Below, in pieces: positions 22,926-35,400 of a stretch of DNA of 64,000 nt (its first letter is position 1; the number at the start of each line of letters is the position of its first letter). A program made the translations under genes and the position numbers. The DNA is from Protonemura montana. Lineage: Eukaryota > Arthropoda > Insecta > Plecoptera > Nemouridae. The notes under the pieces were generated by a model. That model searched no databases. It saw only the letters and a program-made list of their open reading frames with translations, and had not been told where the DNA came from. The stretch lies in NCBI GenBank assembly GCA_947568835.1, contig OX387602.1, positions 18,465,021 through 18,529,020 of the forward strand, read 5' to 3'.

Positions 22926-24750
22926 TCTAGCTAGCACTCCCTCGACGCAAAAGCTTGGGAGCGAGAGGCTTGAAACACCCAGGGCCTAGCCCCGAATTCG
23001 GAGATGTTTGTTGTATTTGCTTACACAATTTCAGTGCCTATAAGTTTATCTGTCAAATACAAATCGAAGGTGTGCGCTCAATGGCTGCTTGCTTGGTGTA
23101 GGTATACATGTTGATCTACTTAGTACCACCTTGCAAGTTCTATTGGAAAAACATGTTGTTTCACTCTGTTCCAAGAATGTTATCGCGTGTTTTGATAGGT
23201 GCACTATAGAGAAGTGCTCAGACTTGAAATCAATACTTCAATGTTTGTTCTGAATAATGTTTCTGTTTAAAATTGTTAATAAAATATTAGAAATCATCAG
23301 CCGAAAAAAATGTAAAACATTATTGAATTGCAAATGCAATCACGGTAAAAGCAGTTGACAAGGCAAGTCTTGAAATTTGACAATATATTTCGAAGGATTG
23401 ATAAACTTGAACGGGCTAATAAAGTCACCCTCTTCAATAACATCTTCTCCCCCCACCATGCTATAACTCTCATGAACGGCACTGATTTATCGACAGATCC
23501 CGGCACTGATATACGGCATAATAAACACACAGATAGGAATTGCGGTTCGATACAGATCTTTGCTGATTCCCCCGCCGAATCGAACGTTTTATCGTTTTAT
23601 CAGCATCATTTGATCGCCAGCAGCCGCGAAATGCTGCCGCGGGGTGTTAATATGTATTGTGTGCTAATGTAACGATCTCACACGCTCACAACTTGAAGTA
23701 ACGAACGGCGTTTCAATTCAACCCATCTTAAGAAGACAACAATAACCGCAAATCTTTTATTTTCGTTCCTGATTTCTCATTTCTCATCAATTTGTACCTT
23801 TTCTCAGGACTTAGATGGCCGTCCACTTTCGTTTTCCAAATGAGATAACAGGATCGCGCCGATTATTATAGCGGAGTCTTCGTCCGCGTGGTTAATAAAT
23901 AGCAGATTGCATAACTGATCAAATCAGAGCACGAAATTGCAGAGAACACGTTTTAGCGACGGCGTGTAATATTATAAAAATAAACTCGAAATCGCGAGGT
24001 GATTGCATTTTACTCTTGGCGTTGTGCTCCGAAATTGAGCCATGCAGCCAGCGCGATCCTGCCAATGCCAGTATTCTCTCAGTCTTCCATAACGACTTCT
24101 ACCCACCCCATTTTCCATCACCCTCCTTCACAGTTCGCGATAAAGATCTGTTTAATTGTTAAGAAACACTGTTGTGAAGGTAGCCAGCCATGAAATGGCT
24201 TGGCAATCATGTTCCACTGGTAGCGAGTGGCCAGTGCAAATGTTTAGGGCTGGAGTGTAACAGGTCATGGTTGGTCCGGTCGCGAATGATTTATTTACCA
24301 GCAATCGCCGTCTCGACAAAACGGTGCTCAGGAAACGATAAAACGCCGATGATGTTTGCGCCTATATGCTCAGGGTAGCAGGGGATCTGTGATCCGTGTC
24401 GCCAAATTGGACGCACGTGTCGATGACAGCCTGCACAGGCAACGGAACAGTATCGGTAATGGACTTGTCAGATGTTGCGATCGAGATCAATTATCGATTG
24501 CAACGGACTTCCTAAGTGACTGCGTTCAAAAACTCCTGTTTTAGTTACCGGCGCCCGTCGATATTTGGTTCCTCACGGTGTGCTGCGATGGTGGTGTGGC
24601 GTCGACGGTGATAATGAAGGGTTCTTTGTTCGAGCGAGGAATCGAATGCCGGGGCTGTTATCGACAGTCAAAGGTGGTGCGTAAATTGGACCGCTTCCAG
24701 CTACGACGTAAACCTGAGAGGAAAGTGTGTAGAAGTGCGTAGAAGCTCAC

Positions 24751-24843
24751 CTGTGTGAAGTAGGGGGGTAGCACGCATCGCTGGTCGTCCAGGCGGCTGC
24801 TCTGAACTCGCTCGAGGAGCTCGAAAAGGTCTTGCGTAGCACT
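24751..24843 (-). CDS. Rapgap1: Rapgap1 exon: GoLoco motif
   Basis: This 31-codon exon encodes a GoLoco (G-protein regulatory) motif, reading DLFELLERVQ then SRLDDQRC. In human Rap1GAP the matching stretch is DLFEMIEKMQ then SRMDEQRC. The Asp-Gln-Arg triad typical of GoLoco motifs is intact; its Arg contacts GDP on G-alpha(i/o) and blocks nucleotide release. PPYFTQ follows, matching the family's Pro-rich end. The acceptor TTTTTCCAG ends at 24844 and the donor is CAG then GTGAGC from 24750. Both ends are phase 0, so the exon can be skipped or included without changing the downstream frame. It is the first exon I can recognise; the initiator Met is in an unseen upstream exon, since this exon has no Met before the motif. 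Confidence 0.94.
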
Positions 24844-25739
24844 CTGGAAAAACACAGGATCAAGACGAGATTAGTGACATAACTCAAATTGGTAATCAGT
24901 TCACCATGCAAGAATAGCATTGTTGCCGCGGAGAAACCAATAAATTTTCCGGTCCTTTCACGCCGAAATGAATATTCATTTTCAGTTTCAGTTTTTTTGT
25001 ATATTTTACTGGATGAGAAGAAAAGCCAAAAAGGAGTTAACTATATTTCTCAGAGTAAAGAAACAAAAGAAACCCCAGCAGGCTGCTTTTCTTGCTTATC
25101 GCTTTAGTCCTGACTTGCACCAAAAACTGTGACCCAGTGCACGCCAAACTGCCCTCATTTTTGCTCCCGCCTGTACAAACCCAAAGACCATGTAAAGCCT
25201 TTATATGGGATCAAATGTCTAGCAGTAAGCACTATGATCTAGCAGTTGTGAGCATTTGTCATTTCACTGTGCGTGGGCTTGGCCGCCGCTTTTGACATCG
25301 CCAACGAGAAAGCTCGTCGCCCACGTTTGAAAGCACCGCAAAAATATAGACGTAGCGAAAAAACACCTCCCCCGTTGACAGCCGCCGATCATAAAGCACA
25401 CTTTTATGCGCGAAATGACAGAAGCATTTCGCTAAGTATACCGACAGAATTATGCAAATGTGTGGAGGGCTCCCTGGTGCATTGCTCTGCGCAGCGCAGC
25501 ACTCGTGTACCCATGACTGCCTACCACCCAGGGGCGTTAAGAAGTGTACCTGCGACGTAGGTCACAGCAGCGATATCATAGTCCCCGCAGAACGCTAAGA
25601 AATTTTGGTAAACGTGGTGATATATCTCACGCTGTCATGTGGCAGTTTCTTCTGGAATCTTTTTGCGTCGCCGTCGTTCGTCGCAACCGCTTTTCACAGG
25701 TTTTGGAGAAGCGGGAGCACCGTTTAATGGCAGGAGTTG

Positions 25740-25760
25740 AAAGCCACAGCGGGTGGCTTT
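25740..25760. repeat. Perfect 8 bp stem hairpin
   Basis: AAAGCCAC pairs with GTGGCTTT around the loop AGCGG. The form loosely recalls a histone 3' stem-loop but does not match its sequence, and no histone frame is near. About one such hairpin per loop length is expected by chance in 64 kb. Confidence 0.25.
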
Positions 25761-28700
25761 ATAATGAAAGTATTAAATAATGTTTTACTTAGTCTCTGGG
25801 TTAGTCTTAGCGCAGTTCTTGTCCCTTGGACAAGCGTGGCTTTGGGAGGTTTTGCTGGCTCGCTCGTGTGAACCACCCTCGTTTTGCTAACTAAGCTCGA
25901 ACTGTTTTTCGATCTTGGGCCTTGGCAGGGGCTAAACGCGTGCTTCTTATGTAAACCAAACTGTGTACTTGGGGCGCGCGTTTTACATTTTAAGCACCCT
26001 CTTCGCATAATGCTTATGGGAGCATATATATTGCAGGTGTACTTAGCATTAAAGGCTAAAAGCCACAATAAATAGCCCTCTTTGGTCTTTAAGCCACAAA
26101 AAACGTTTTAAGTCAAAATATTATGGAAAAGCAAAAATGTTGCGCTTTTTTCGAAGTGGAGAAAAAGGAAGAGATCTAGCTAAGTTGCGTATAGGGAAGA
26201 ATTTCATGCTCATGCATTTAAATGGTGTTTTAATAAGAAAATTTATGCGAGACGAAATTGAATGGACCAGCCAGCGAGTAAAGCTCCCGTTTGGGACTTT
26301 ATGAAATCGAGGAATTTTCCGGCCAGACATAAATGTATCTGCGTGCGATTAATCGCATGACGCGGGAAGAGATTTCGCCCGGCAACACTCAGTTTGCGAG
26401 CAACGAACGAGTAACGCGTTCAGTCGCGAAAGGATTACAAGAAAAAGTGTTCCCTGGAGAGGAAAACGAAACTAATTTAAATTAAGGGGCTTAACGAAAT
26501 AGGAAAGCAACTAATCTAATATAATAGCGCGGCATTCGACAAATGGAAATGTTTTTCCAGCCGGAAAACATCCAAAGAATAACTTTCTAATCGGATTTAA
26601 AAAGTATATCCGCGAGCATTTTCTTTTATACGAGTTACGAAAACTGTTTGAAATGCTCACGTTAAGTTTACTCTCGCTTAAGGGCGTGCATAAAATACAT
26701 AAATGATGTATAGTGAAATGATAATTGAATGGGTGACAACCTTAAATAGCGTCGTTAAAGACCAAGACATTGTGGGCCTTTAGATTTGAACAACGATGCA
26801 AAGAGCTATGATTATTATTTTTTCAGTGTTGACATGCAAGCCTTCGAAGCACTCCACCCACCTTCAAACCGGGAAAATCTATCGAAGACCCGATATTCCT
26901 TTCGCCAAATATCGCGGAGAAAATAATTTCCCTGTCGCCTAATAAATAATTAAAACTTTAAATCCCCGCATAGATGACATAAAATCACGGGGCCGATTCC
27001 ATGTGCATTCACATTACTTCCTTGCACAAGACAAGCCTTACTAAAACCTTGATTTCCGAATCACGAAGCAGCGAGTTATTGTTGCACGGTGCATTTAATC
27101 TCTTGCATTACAAGACTCCACCTAAAGTACAGACTGCGCACTGCATGGACTCGCGATGTACGTATATACGAAACGCTCGCAATGACTGATTGCGCGAGCC
27201 AGCCGTGTGCAGTTCGATTTATGCGGACTGCATCCCATATCGTTTGTGCATCAGAAGAGCGAGAGAGATGTTATCTGAACTATTCGCACTAGCACGGGTC
27301 TAGCACACGCGGACGGGAACACAGCATTACCCTCAGTACTCTCAGTACGCCAGTACAAGACTGTACAGTGCATAGACCGGCACAGCCCGGTGCCGGTACA
27401 CAATCTGCTGCCTGTACCACTCGGCGCGTCTTTCCCCGGCACGCACGCGGCTTCTTCCGGTCTGTGCGAAACAACGGGGAGTTGGAAGGAAGTATAGGAG
27501 CGGACGTTGCCACTCCAGAATCTGAAGCGCGGTTTCGTTACAGCTCTCCCGATCTAGGGAGTCGAGTTTTCTATAGCGTTTTAAGGAATCGAATGCATTA
27601 TCAAATGCTATCTGAAACCTCTATTGTGAAATTTGATGTCTCAATCAGATTTGATGGCGAACGTTGGGGTTCGAGTGGAAATGCGGCGCCTCCACGACCA
27701 TGGACGGAGGAAATGCGCACGTTGGGCTTGATTTTTAATAAAACTTTCATCACGATCTTGATTGGAGATGTTATCTCTGTTAGTGAAGACGCATTGTTGG
27801 TTGCAGTCTAAATTCCAATGGTGTTTGCGAAACTATTGCTCCTGTACAGCTATAGAAGCACGGAACTCGGCTCCTCTACTTTAAGAGGAGGTTGACCCAC
27901 GTTTAAAACTTGTAGTCCTACCAGAGCTACGCACGTTTCGAATCGAGCGACTTGTGGCAATCTCGCGCTGTTTGCTCTCGTACTCGACTAAAACCGAATG
28001 ACATTATCTTGGATTATTATTATTGTTGTTATTATTGTGTTCATTGTCAGGCATTACTTTAATGACAGTTTTCCACTTTGAGCGGGGCATTATCAGCGCG
28101 GTTGAACTTGTAGGAAACGACGACGAGCGAGTCATGCAGAACCGAGCGCGCCATTCCGAAAGATACAGATCACGATCGGATGAATCGAAACTCGTGAACC
28201 TTTCATTGTTGAAAAGAGCTAAGAGGAAAAAAGAGTTCGACGAAACATTTCGGAAGTTGGTGGTCGTGATGATTTTTTGTTACGGTCTCGCCACAATTCG
28301 TCTAACTCGATTGATAATAACGTCACTTAGACGGATCTGTCAGGAGTCGGGAGTTAGCAATGTCAGTGTGAGTCGTGTCAGACCGGAGGGCTCTCGCACA
28401 GCCGCCACCGGGCATCGAGCACGGGAATACGGGTACAGAAACGCGCGCAGAAAGGAGACGAAAAGCTCTGCAAAAAAGGAGACAATCGCTCGTGTAACGC
28501 GTCTGAAACTATCTTTAAGGCGATCGAAGGATAGTAATTTGCCTACCGCATTGCCGACCTTCAACTCTAGGCGAGACTGCACGAAATGTCTGCAAAGTTG
28601 AGATGGACTCACATTTCAGGTCGAGGCACATGACATCGAAAGAAATATTTTCTCACGAATTGCACTCATGATTTATGCAAAACCTTTTTGCGCAATAATT

Positions 28701-28959
28701 TCAGAAACGTTTATACAACAAATAATGATACTGCGTGGCGAATAGTTTTGAAACAAGTCCGCGAGGCACAGCGCACAGAGACTGTGGTTCTCTCGGATCT
28801 GGCCAAATCAATTCGGTTCATTCCTGTGTTTAAATTACGGGCAAATCCAAACATAACCGAGACAATCAAGTTTTTTTAGCGACTCTTGGCCGATGCGGAA
28901 ATGAGATCAGCAAGGACCTCCGTATCAATTTCACCTTCCAAGCCAAATCGTTCGGGCGA

Positions 28960-29290
28960 TTGCTATCGCCGATAGGCCGGGTCAGACATCCACCCCGAGG
29001 GACACGGTGGAAAAGTGCTGCGGGAAAGACGCAGTCACGACTGTTTTTGTCAAATTACGCGAAACGCACGATCGCACGGCACACCCAAAGATCTGATCGG
29101 CCGATACCGACGTCCGATCATGAAGCAGGCAAACGCCGTCCAGGGCGCTCGACGAGTGACGGTGACGGACACTGCAGCAGAGGCAACGAACTTTCCAATG
29201 TGCGTGCTGCGGGTCGGTTGGGGTGCATGCCACTCGCTCGCATACTCTTTGCCATTGTTTGTGCCTCCACGAGAAATGGAGAGTTAAAAA
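28960..29290. other. CpG-rich stretch upstream of the GoLoco exon
   Basis: This block of about 330 bp has high GC and CpG and rare stops on both strands, about 4.1 kb upstream of the GoLoco exon. It could be an alternative promoter or first exon, but no splice-ready coding frame joining in phase 0 stands out. Confidence 0.3.
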
Positions 29291-30440
29291 GCTATACGAC
29301 ACACCTTGGCGGCGGTAAACTCCTTTCATGCGTCATCAAAGTCGACTGAGATGCACTTTACAATTACGATAAACCATGTGCGATAAATAATAAATACAGG
29401 AAATGAAGGCGCAGGTATCTCGAGTTATGCGTCGCCAAGAACTCTTGTTGAGAGACGAAAAGAGGAAGCAAAATTCAAATCAGCGATATGTAAGACCAGG
29501 GTATAAAGAAACTTCGTTTTCCAAAGCCCGGCCCGAGGGAAATCTTGCCATGCAAACGATGTATGTTTTGATCCATGATTCAATTCTGGTTCTATTCTGG
29601 TCTGGAAAATGACAATTTTGGTCTTTCTTCATCTACCTCCAGGAGGATGGACGAGCCTTATCACATGCTAGATCTCACGTAAACGACCCCTTTCCCGATA
29701 CGGAATAGACATCGGGGGCGCGCTGCAGGGAGAGACTGAATAATGGAACTAGTTGAATGTCAGGCAAGACACGGCTGCCGCTCGGCGCCCGTTCAGCGCC
29801 GGGACAAACCAACGCGACGCCCAGTGCAGGCGTCGCCTCGGTAGCGGGCACAAAGCAATTGGAAGTTTGAGGTATACATGTAGTGCATAAACCATCTCAG
29901 CTCAGCCCATGAACATGAGTATAATCCCCTACTGATTTCTATCGAAGTAGGAGTGTCTTTGCTGTCTGTCTTAACATCCAAATAGATACTACATGCAAAT
30001 TGAAAATAATTAATTATAACTATATTTATTAGTTTCAATTTATTACAAAGCTATTCACAAATCTGGGGACGAATTATTTAACTTTGAAAACCTGACGCAA
30101 ATCTAATTTTTTGAGCCTTTCCAGGGGCATTTTCTTTGACAGTGTGTTTAAAAAAAAATAAAAAAGTGTCCATAAGTGCAAACCCTTATTGATTGTGCAT
30201 GAGTTATGCATGGCCAACGGCCTATACGTCACAAGTTCCCGCCACAGCATGCTTATGTACAAGCAAGCAGAGTAGGTAAACCTTCGATCACTTACTTTGC
30301 GACTTACATTGAGTTTGGGCGATTGGCCAGTGTCTACTGGCGGGTTAGGAACCCGTGCCTGGCAGTACAACTGCCCCTCCATTTGCTGCCGCCTGGAACA
30401 AGGAAAACACAGGGTCGTCAGCCATTGAGAGCATACAAAT

Positions 30441-30552
30441 AAACCCCATGGAAAGCACAAAATTTTAGCTATTGGAGGACAAAAAAAAAGCCATGGGAGG
30501 ACCAAAATGTAGCTATTGGAGGTCTAAAACTTAGTCATAAGAGGACTGAAGT
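30441..30552. repeat. Degenerate 22 bp minisatellite, about five units
   Basis: Units begin near 30441, 30463, 30486, 30509 and 30530. The shared core is TAGCTATTGGAGGAC followed by A-rich sequence; the words CATGGGAGGACC, ATTGGAGGTC and CATAAGAGGACT mark the diverged copies. A further imperfect unit may follow to about 30577. Confidence 0.6.
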
Positions 30553-32410
30553 GTTACCATGGCTAAATGTTACCAAAATGAAGCCTTAGCACCATAACGT
30601 AGTCATGAGACAAACGGTCGAATTCTCTGACCAACTGATGGAGTGCTACCGAACCGAAGTTTACCCGAGGCTAAGAAAATAAAATTTATATGGAAAACCA
30701 CGAAGACACGTCGCCGAGGAAGGTATGCAAGACAGATTCTGAATGGACCGTGGAGAGGAGAGGCTCAAACTAAAACGTGAAGATATTTATATTAGAATCT
30801 TAAAACAAAACAAAAAAAGCACGCATAGATAGTCACAAATGTTAGTCGCCTCGTTCATAACAATAATTATTACAATGGAAGAATATTTAATTACACGTTC
30901 GGTGAATGAAGCGTGGTACGACACGTCAATAAATCGCAACAAAGCACGGTCATTTAAAAGCTGAAAACTTTCACGCCCTTTTTGTAATAAATTAGAATGT
31001 TTTTATCTTGAGGATCGCGCCTGGATCGCAGCAGCAAACAAAACAAATGCTCACGTGTAATTAGTGTTGCTGATAAATTTAATGCACTCGCAAATCGTGT
31101 GTATGGCGTCTAATCTGCAATCATTATACAGGCAGGTAAGTGGGTGTTGTTGGATATGTTTTCAATTACCGGGTATGTTTAGATCGATTATATTCTCAGG
31201 TAGCATTGATGTCTCATAGATTTAGACTAATCCTCGATGCATATTAATAAATATGTGTAATTACTTTATGGGGGCATATATATATTTTGCATTATTACAA
31301 ACAATTAAAAACTATTTCTCAAGACATTTCAATTAGACGCTTGTGGGCGGATGGATTGATAGCGGTCGAGATCGATGGTGTACGAGTAAACAACGACAGG
31401 AAAGCGCGTGGAGAGCGAAGAAATTATTAGAATAATGAAAACGTCGCTTGTTAGCAAGATCGGACTGAGATCGACCGAAGGACATTACTATTGTGTAAAG
31501 ATTACGACGCCAGAGGTAAACATGTTCGCTGCATCGAGTTTCCTGGATTAAAATTGGCATTTAAATCATGATCGTTTATTGCCGATGAACAGCAATCGCT
31601 TTGGCAAATTGTCGAACACCTTTGAAACATAATCACCCGTATCAGCCCTATAATTATATCAATTTTGACAGGAAGCTAGAAAAAAAAGTGTGGCCTGTCC
31701 AAGCGAGGCATTTTAATGACATCCGATGTGAACGTGTCGTTTCAAGCTTTTAAATGTAAATTAATTTCATTAAAATAAAACATATTTTATCTTGTCTCAT
31801 CAGAATACGACCCATCTCGGCGATTATCGACACTGCCGAAGAAACGCTTCGATATGGAAGTAGGTCGTGTTTAGATCTTAAAATAAAACTGGACTATTCT
31901 CTTTGTTGAGTTCCCATTAATCATAATGACCACACCCTCTGTTTAACCTGGATTTGAGACAGTTTCACCACCAGGGAGTGCATTTATTGACGGAAGTGAT
32001 CGGATATCCGGCACGCACCTCTTCGTGCTCTCGTCAGGCGCGGAGGGTGTAATCTTGTACTCAGAGTGCCAATTCGGTTCCGAATCGGTGCCAAATCTAG
32101 CAGATTGAGATGTTTTGTTCGCACGCTCAGCATGGAAACATCAATGAGAACATTTTCCGCCAAATTGTTCCCAAAAGTGGCCGAATCTGCCAGTTGTGAA
32201 AGGTTTTCTGCTAGTCTCCGTGGGGGTACCAGTAAAAAAAAACCCTTAATGATGATGACCATAAGCCTTAATTTTATTTGCCTACGTCATTTTTTCCTGC
32301 CTACAATTCGTAATTTAACGTCCAAGGTCCAAGCATACTGAGTATGAAAATTTGAAAAGGTCCGTCAGAAAGAAGGTTAAAAAATCTGCTCCAATGTTGT
32401 CGCACCCGAT

Positions 32411-32460
32411 AAAATAGACGCTAATTTTAAAATAGACGCTAATTTTAAAATAGAGCGTCG
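32411..32460. repeat. 18 bp tandem repeat, about 2.7 copies
   Basis: AAAATAGACGCTAATTTT is repeated exactly at 32411-32428 and 32429-32446, followed by a partial third copy to 32460. It is a simple local duplication with no coding role. Confidence 0.85.
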
Positions 32461-35400
32461 GAAATTTCCCGAGTTCGCCCCGAGGCAGCAAATCACGGCG
32501 TACTGAGCACACAAAGGCGAAATTGATTTGATGAACTTAACAGTTTTCTGATAATTCGGATATCCGAGCGTGACATTTACATCCCCTAACCCCGTCTTCC
32601 CGCGCCCCACCCTTCCCTCACGCGTCCGCGCGCATATCCATAGGGTCGTAAAGGGTACATTTCACCCCAAAGCTAACATCGCACAGGCGCTGCCTTCAGA
32701 ACAAACACACACACACATAAAAATGAAAATCACAAGTGACATTTCCTTTCCAGAATAATTTCCTTTTATTGTCTCCGCTGCTCTACCAACTTACCCGCCC
32801 TTGGCATTTCGGTAATAAAAATAAAACCAACAACTACCCCTTAAGCCCATCAATTCAATAGACATTGTGATAAGTATAAAGCAACATACTTTATTACTTT
32901 CCATTGAGCTAACAATAGATACATTGAGAGCACATATAGGTACCTATAAACGATAGCCGAATATTGAAAACTATTTTATCGTCGAAAACGTTTTTTTTCT
33001 TGACATGAAACACACTCTTTTCCAGCTTCACGCAAACCTTTACAGAATCGCTCGTTTTTATCGACGCTTAGATATATATAAACCGGCGCCTTTATCGCAC
33101 CCTCTACCCGTTTATAAGGCGTCGTTCCCACGCGGCGTCGGCGTCTATATACGACTCCACGCTTCACGAATCATGATACGACCACATGGACGCTCTTGTT
33201 TGGTCGTACAGCTACCAGCATAATTCAGTAGTGTGAACAGCAGAGAGTTACTACTTGCTTGGCTTGTCACTCCCACACATATCTCATTACTCAGTGCGTC
33301 GCGGCAGGGATGCTGTGATTAGTCTCTCAGTATCATCCCGCGCGCGTCTGACAGTGGAGCTGAATGCGTTCGTAACTCGACACCCACCCTTGATGTAAGA
33401 CGTTTGCACCGTGACCGGCAGGCCAAGACTCGACAAGACAATTGCTGTTCATTACTCATTATTTAGACCAATTAGTCATACGAGCTGGTTGGTTACCGTT
33501 TACATGAACCAACCTAGAGTACCTCTTGCCAGGGGAAATAGACAATAAAATTAAAGGAGTTGACCATCGTAACGTTCACAACTCGATTTCAATTTGTCTC
33601 GAAAAACTCGAAAAACCAGAGTGGACACATTTGACCGGTAATTTGCAGAGTTGAAGTTGGCCGTTTATTTTAAAACTTTTTCTCTAGTATAGTAATTTGA
33701 GACTTGCACTGCTAGACTGTTTGTGGTTGGTTTTGGTAGCTAAATGCTACTCGATATCATGTTGATAAAGTGAATGTTATATGGGACACGCCACACCGAT
33801 TCATCCACCATCCATTAAATTGCAGTTAGACTCCATTGGGATGCCGAGCAGGTGGTCGGTTGGTTGGCATTGGCATGGGAGATACCCAGGCCACGTCCAG
33901 CCTCCCTTGCTGCTAAGCTGCCGAGATTATCACAGTGGTCTGCGACGCGTTACCGCTAAACAATGACTGACCCTCCCCTAGCTTATGAATTATGTCTGCG
34001 AATTCAATTTAGAGAAATATGACTGTGAGTTACCGGTCATCGTTTAGATAGCTAAGTAATTATTAATATTAAGTATGTTATTTATTGCGTTTATCATAAA
34101 ACATTTCAGCTTGGACTCCGTTAAATCAATCGAAATGCAGACTGGCCAAAGCCTTTCAAAAAGGAGGTCGGATGAATGGTCAATTATGCGTTGATTGTTT
34201 GAGTAAACAGAAGAGACTGGCCTGGATAATTTATGGACATTGGATGGTTGATAATTTCGGAAAGTTGAAGTATGAATGGTCTCGCTATGAATGGAGGGCT
34301 CGTGCGGTGAGGGGGTAGTCTGATTGAGAGGGGGGAACGCAAGGTTACAGGTCAATAGTACGTGATTCTGCTCGGAGCCACATGGTCACCGAGTCATTCA
34401 TCTGCAGTCCATGCCCCGCAGGGGTCATCACCGGGTCGCAGGTCATCCGTACAATCAGTTATGACAGATGGGGGGAACATTTTTTTCTACAGGCTGAAAT
34501 CACAGCTCAAAAACTGTAACAGTAGATTTTTTTTCGATGTGTGTGTGCAAATATTTTCATTGTTGTTGCTCTATATAACTCGTTATTTCTGTTTCTGGTG
34601 CGCAAGCTTGCGTCTCTCTAATTAAATTGACGAGCGGCGAGGAGAGCGCTAATTTGTTATTGCAATGTTGCAAGTGAATGGGGTAATATTCATTATCCGG
34701 TAAGCTGCATTGGATTTGGTCCGGATCATAAACGGATTTAGTAAAGGGCTGAATCTATCGAACCGGCCCGAGCGGCTCGTGTACTTTATGAAATTTATCT
34801 TACCTTGCTTGCCAAAAAGTTGCGCGCGAGGCACGTGTTAAATAACCAAACAGGTACAGAAAAAAAGAACCGAAAAACTCCTGCTTCTTGTAAAATATCC
34901 TAGTAATAATTTATACGCTGATATTTATGGTATTATCCAAAAGGGGCCCCTTTTCTAAGGCACCCTCGACTTTCTTCCCAGCAAACGCGTTCACATGTAT
35001 ACGTGGGCGGTTGCGGCCGAGTCCCCCCCTGAGGAACAGCTCCCAAGCTGCAACTTTCAAAAAGAGGTCTGCGTAATTTAGGAAAGTGGTGAACCGTACA
35101 CAGTCCGTAATTCCTTCCTCTGGTGAACCGGAACCGGAATACCCGGGTGCACCAAGACCGCAATATTTCACGCCGAAGGGGCGCGTAACCGCTGCTTAAA
35201 GGGTTCCTTCCTTCCTCTGATCCTGCATCGTCCTGCGTCCTGGCTAACGCACCGAGGTGCGCAGCGGCCAGCTTCCCCACGGGGTGTCCGGCTAGCTCAA
35301 GGAACTCTCATCGCTACCAATGTCTTTACAGCCGCCCGGTCGGGCTATTAATTACACAGTTAAAATAAATTTTAACGATCTTCCTTGATAGTTCATAAAA

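Larger units (their letters stand above)
9925..24750 (-). other. Rapgap1: Rapgap1 intron, 14.8 kb
   Basis: This phase 0 intron separates the GoLoco exon from the GAP-domain exons. Its donor is GTGAGC at 24750 and its acceptor TTGTTGCAG ends at 9925. It contains a 27-base C run, a triple E-box cluster near 22.9 kb, a CA/TG hairpin at 18256-18297, and two adjacent minus-strand frames at 19.4-19.9 kb whose status is unclear. Otherwise I see AT-rich, stop-filled sequence with no recognisable gene or complete mobile element. Confidence 0.88.

Noticed and set aside
27368..27811. 147-codon plus-strand frame as a gene
   Set aside because: It starts at GTG, shows no domain and opposes overlapping open frames on the other strand in a CpG-rich patch.
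28023..28601. The longest open frame in the window (192 codons, plus strand)
   Set aside because: It starts at TTG rather than ATG, is Arg/Ser-rich as CpG-rich chance frames are, and has no recognisable motif. One frame this long is near chance expectation in 64 kb.
30074..30505. 143-codon minus-strand frame as an exon
   Set aside because: It runs through the A-rich minisatellite and has no motif, and its first codons come from the repeat.
34939..34954. The perfect palindrome AAAAGGGGCCCCTTTT as a regulatory site
   Set aside because: About one 16-base palindrome is expected by chance in a window this size, and nothing nearby supports a role.
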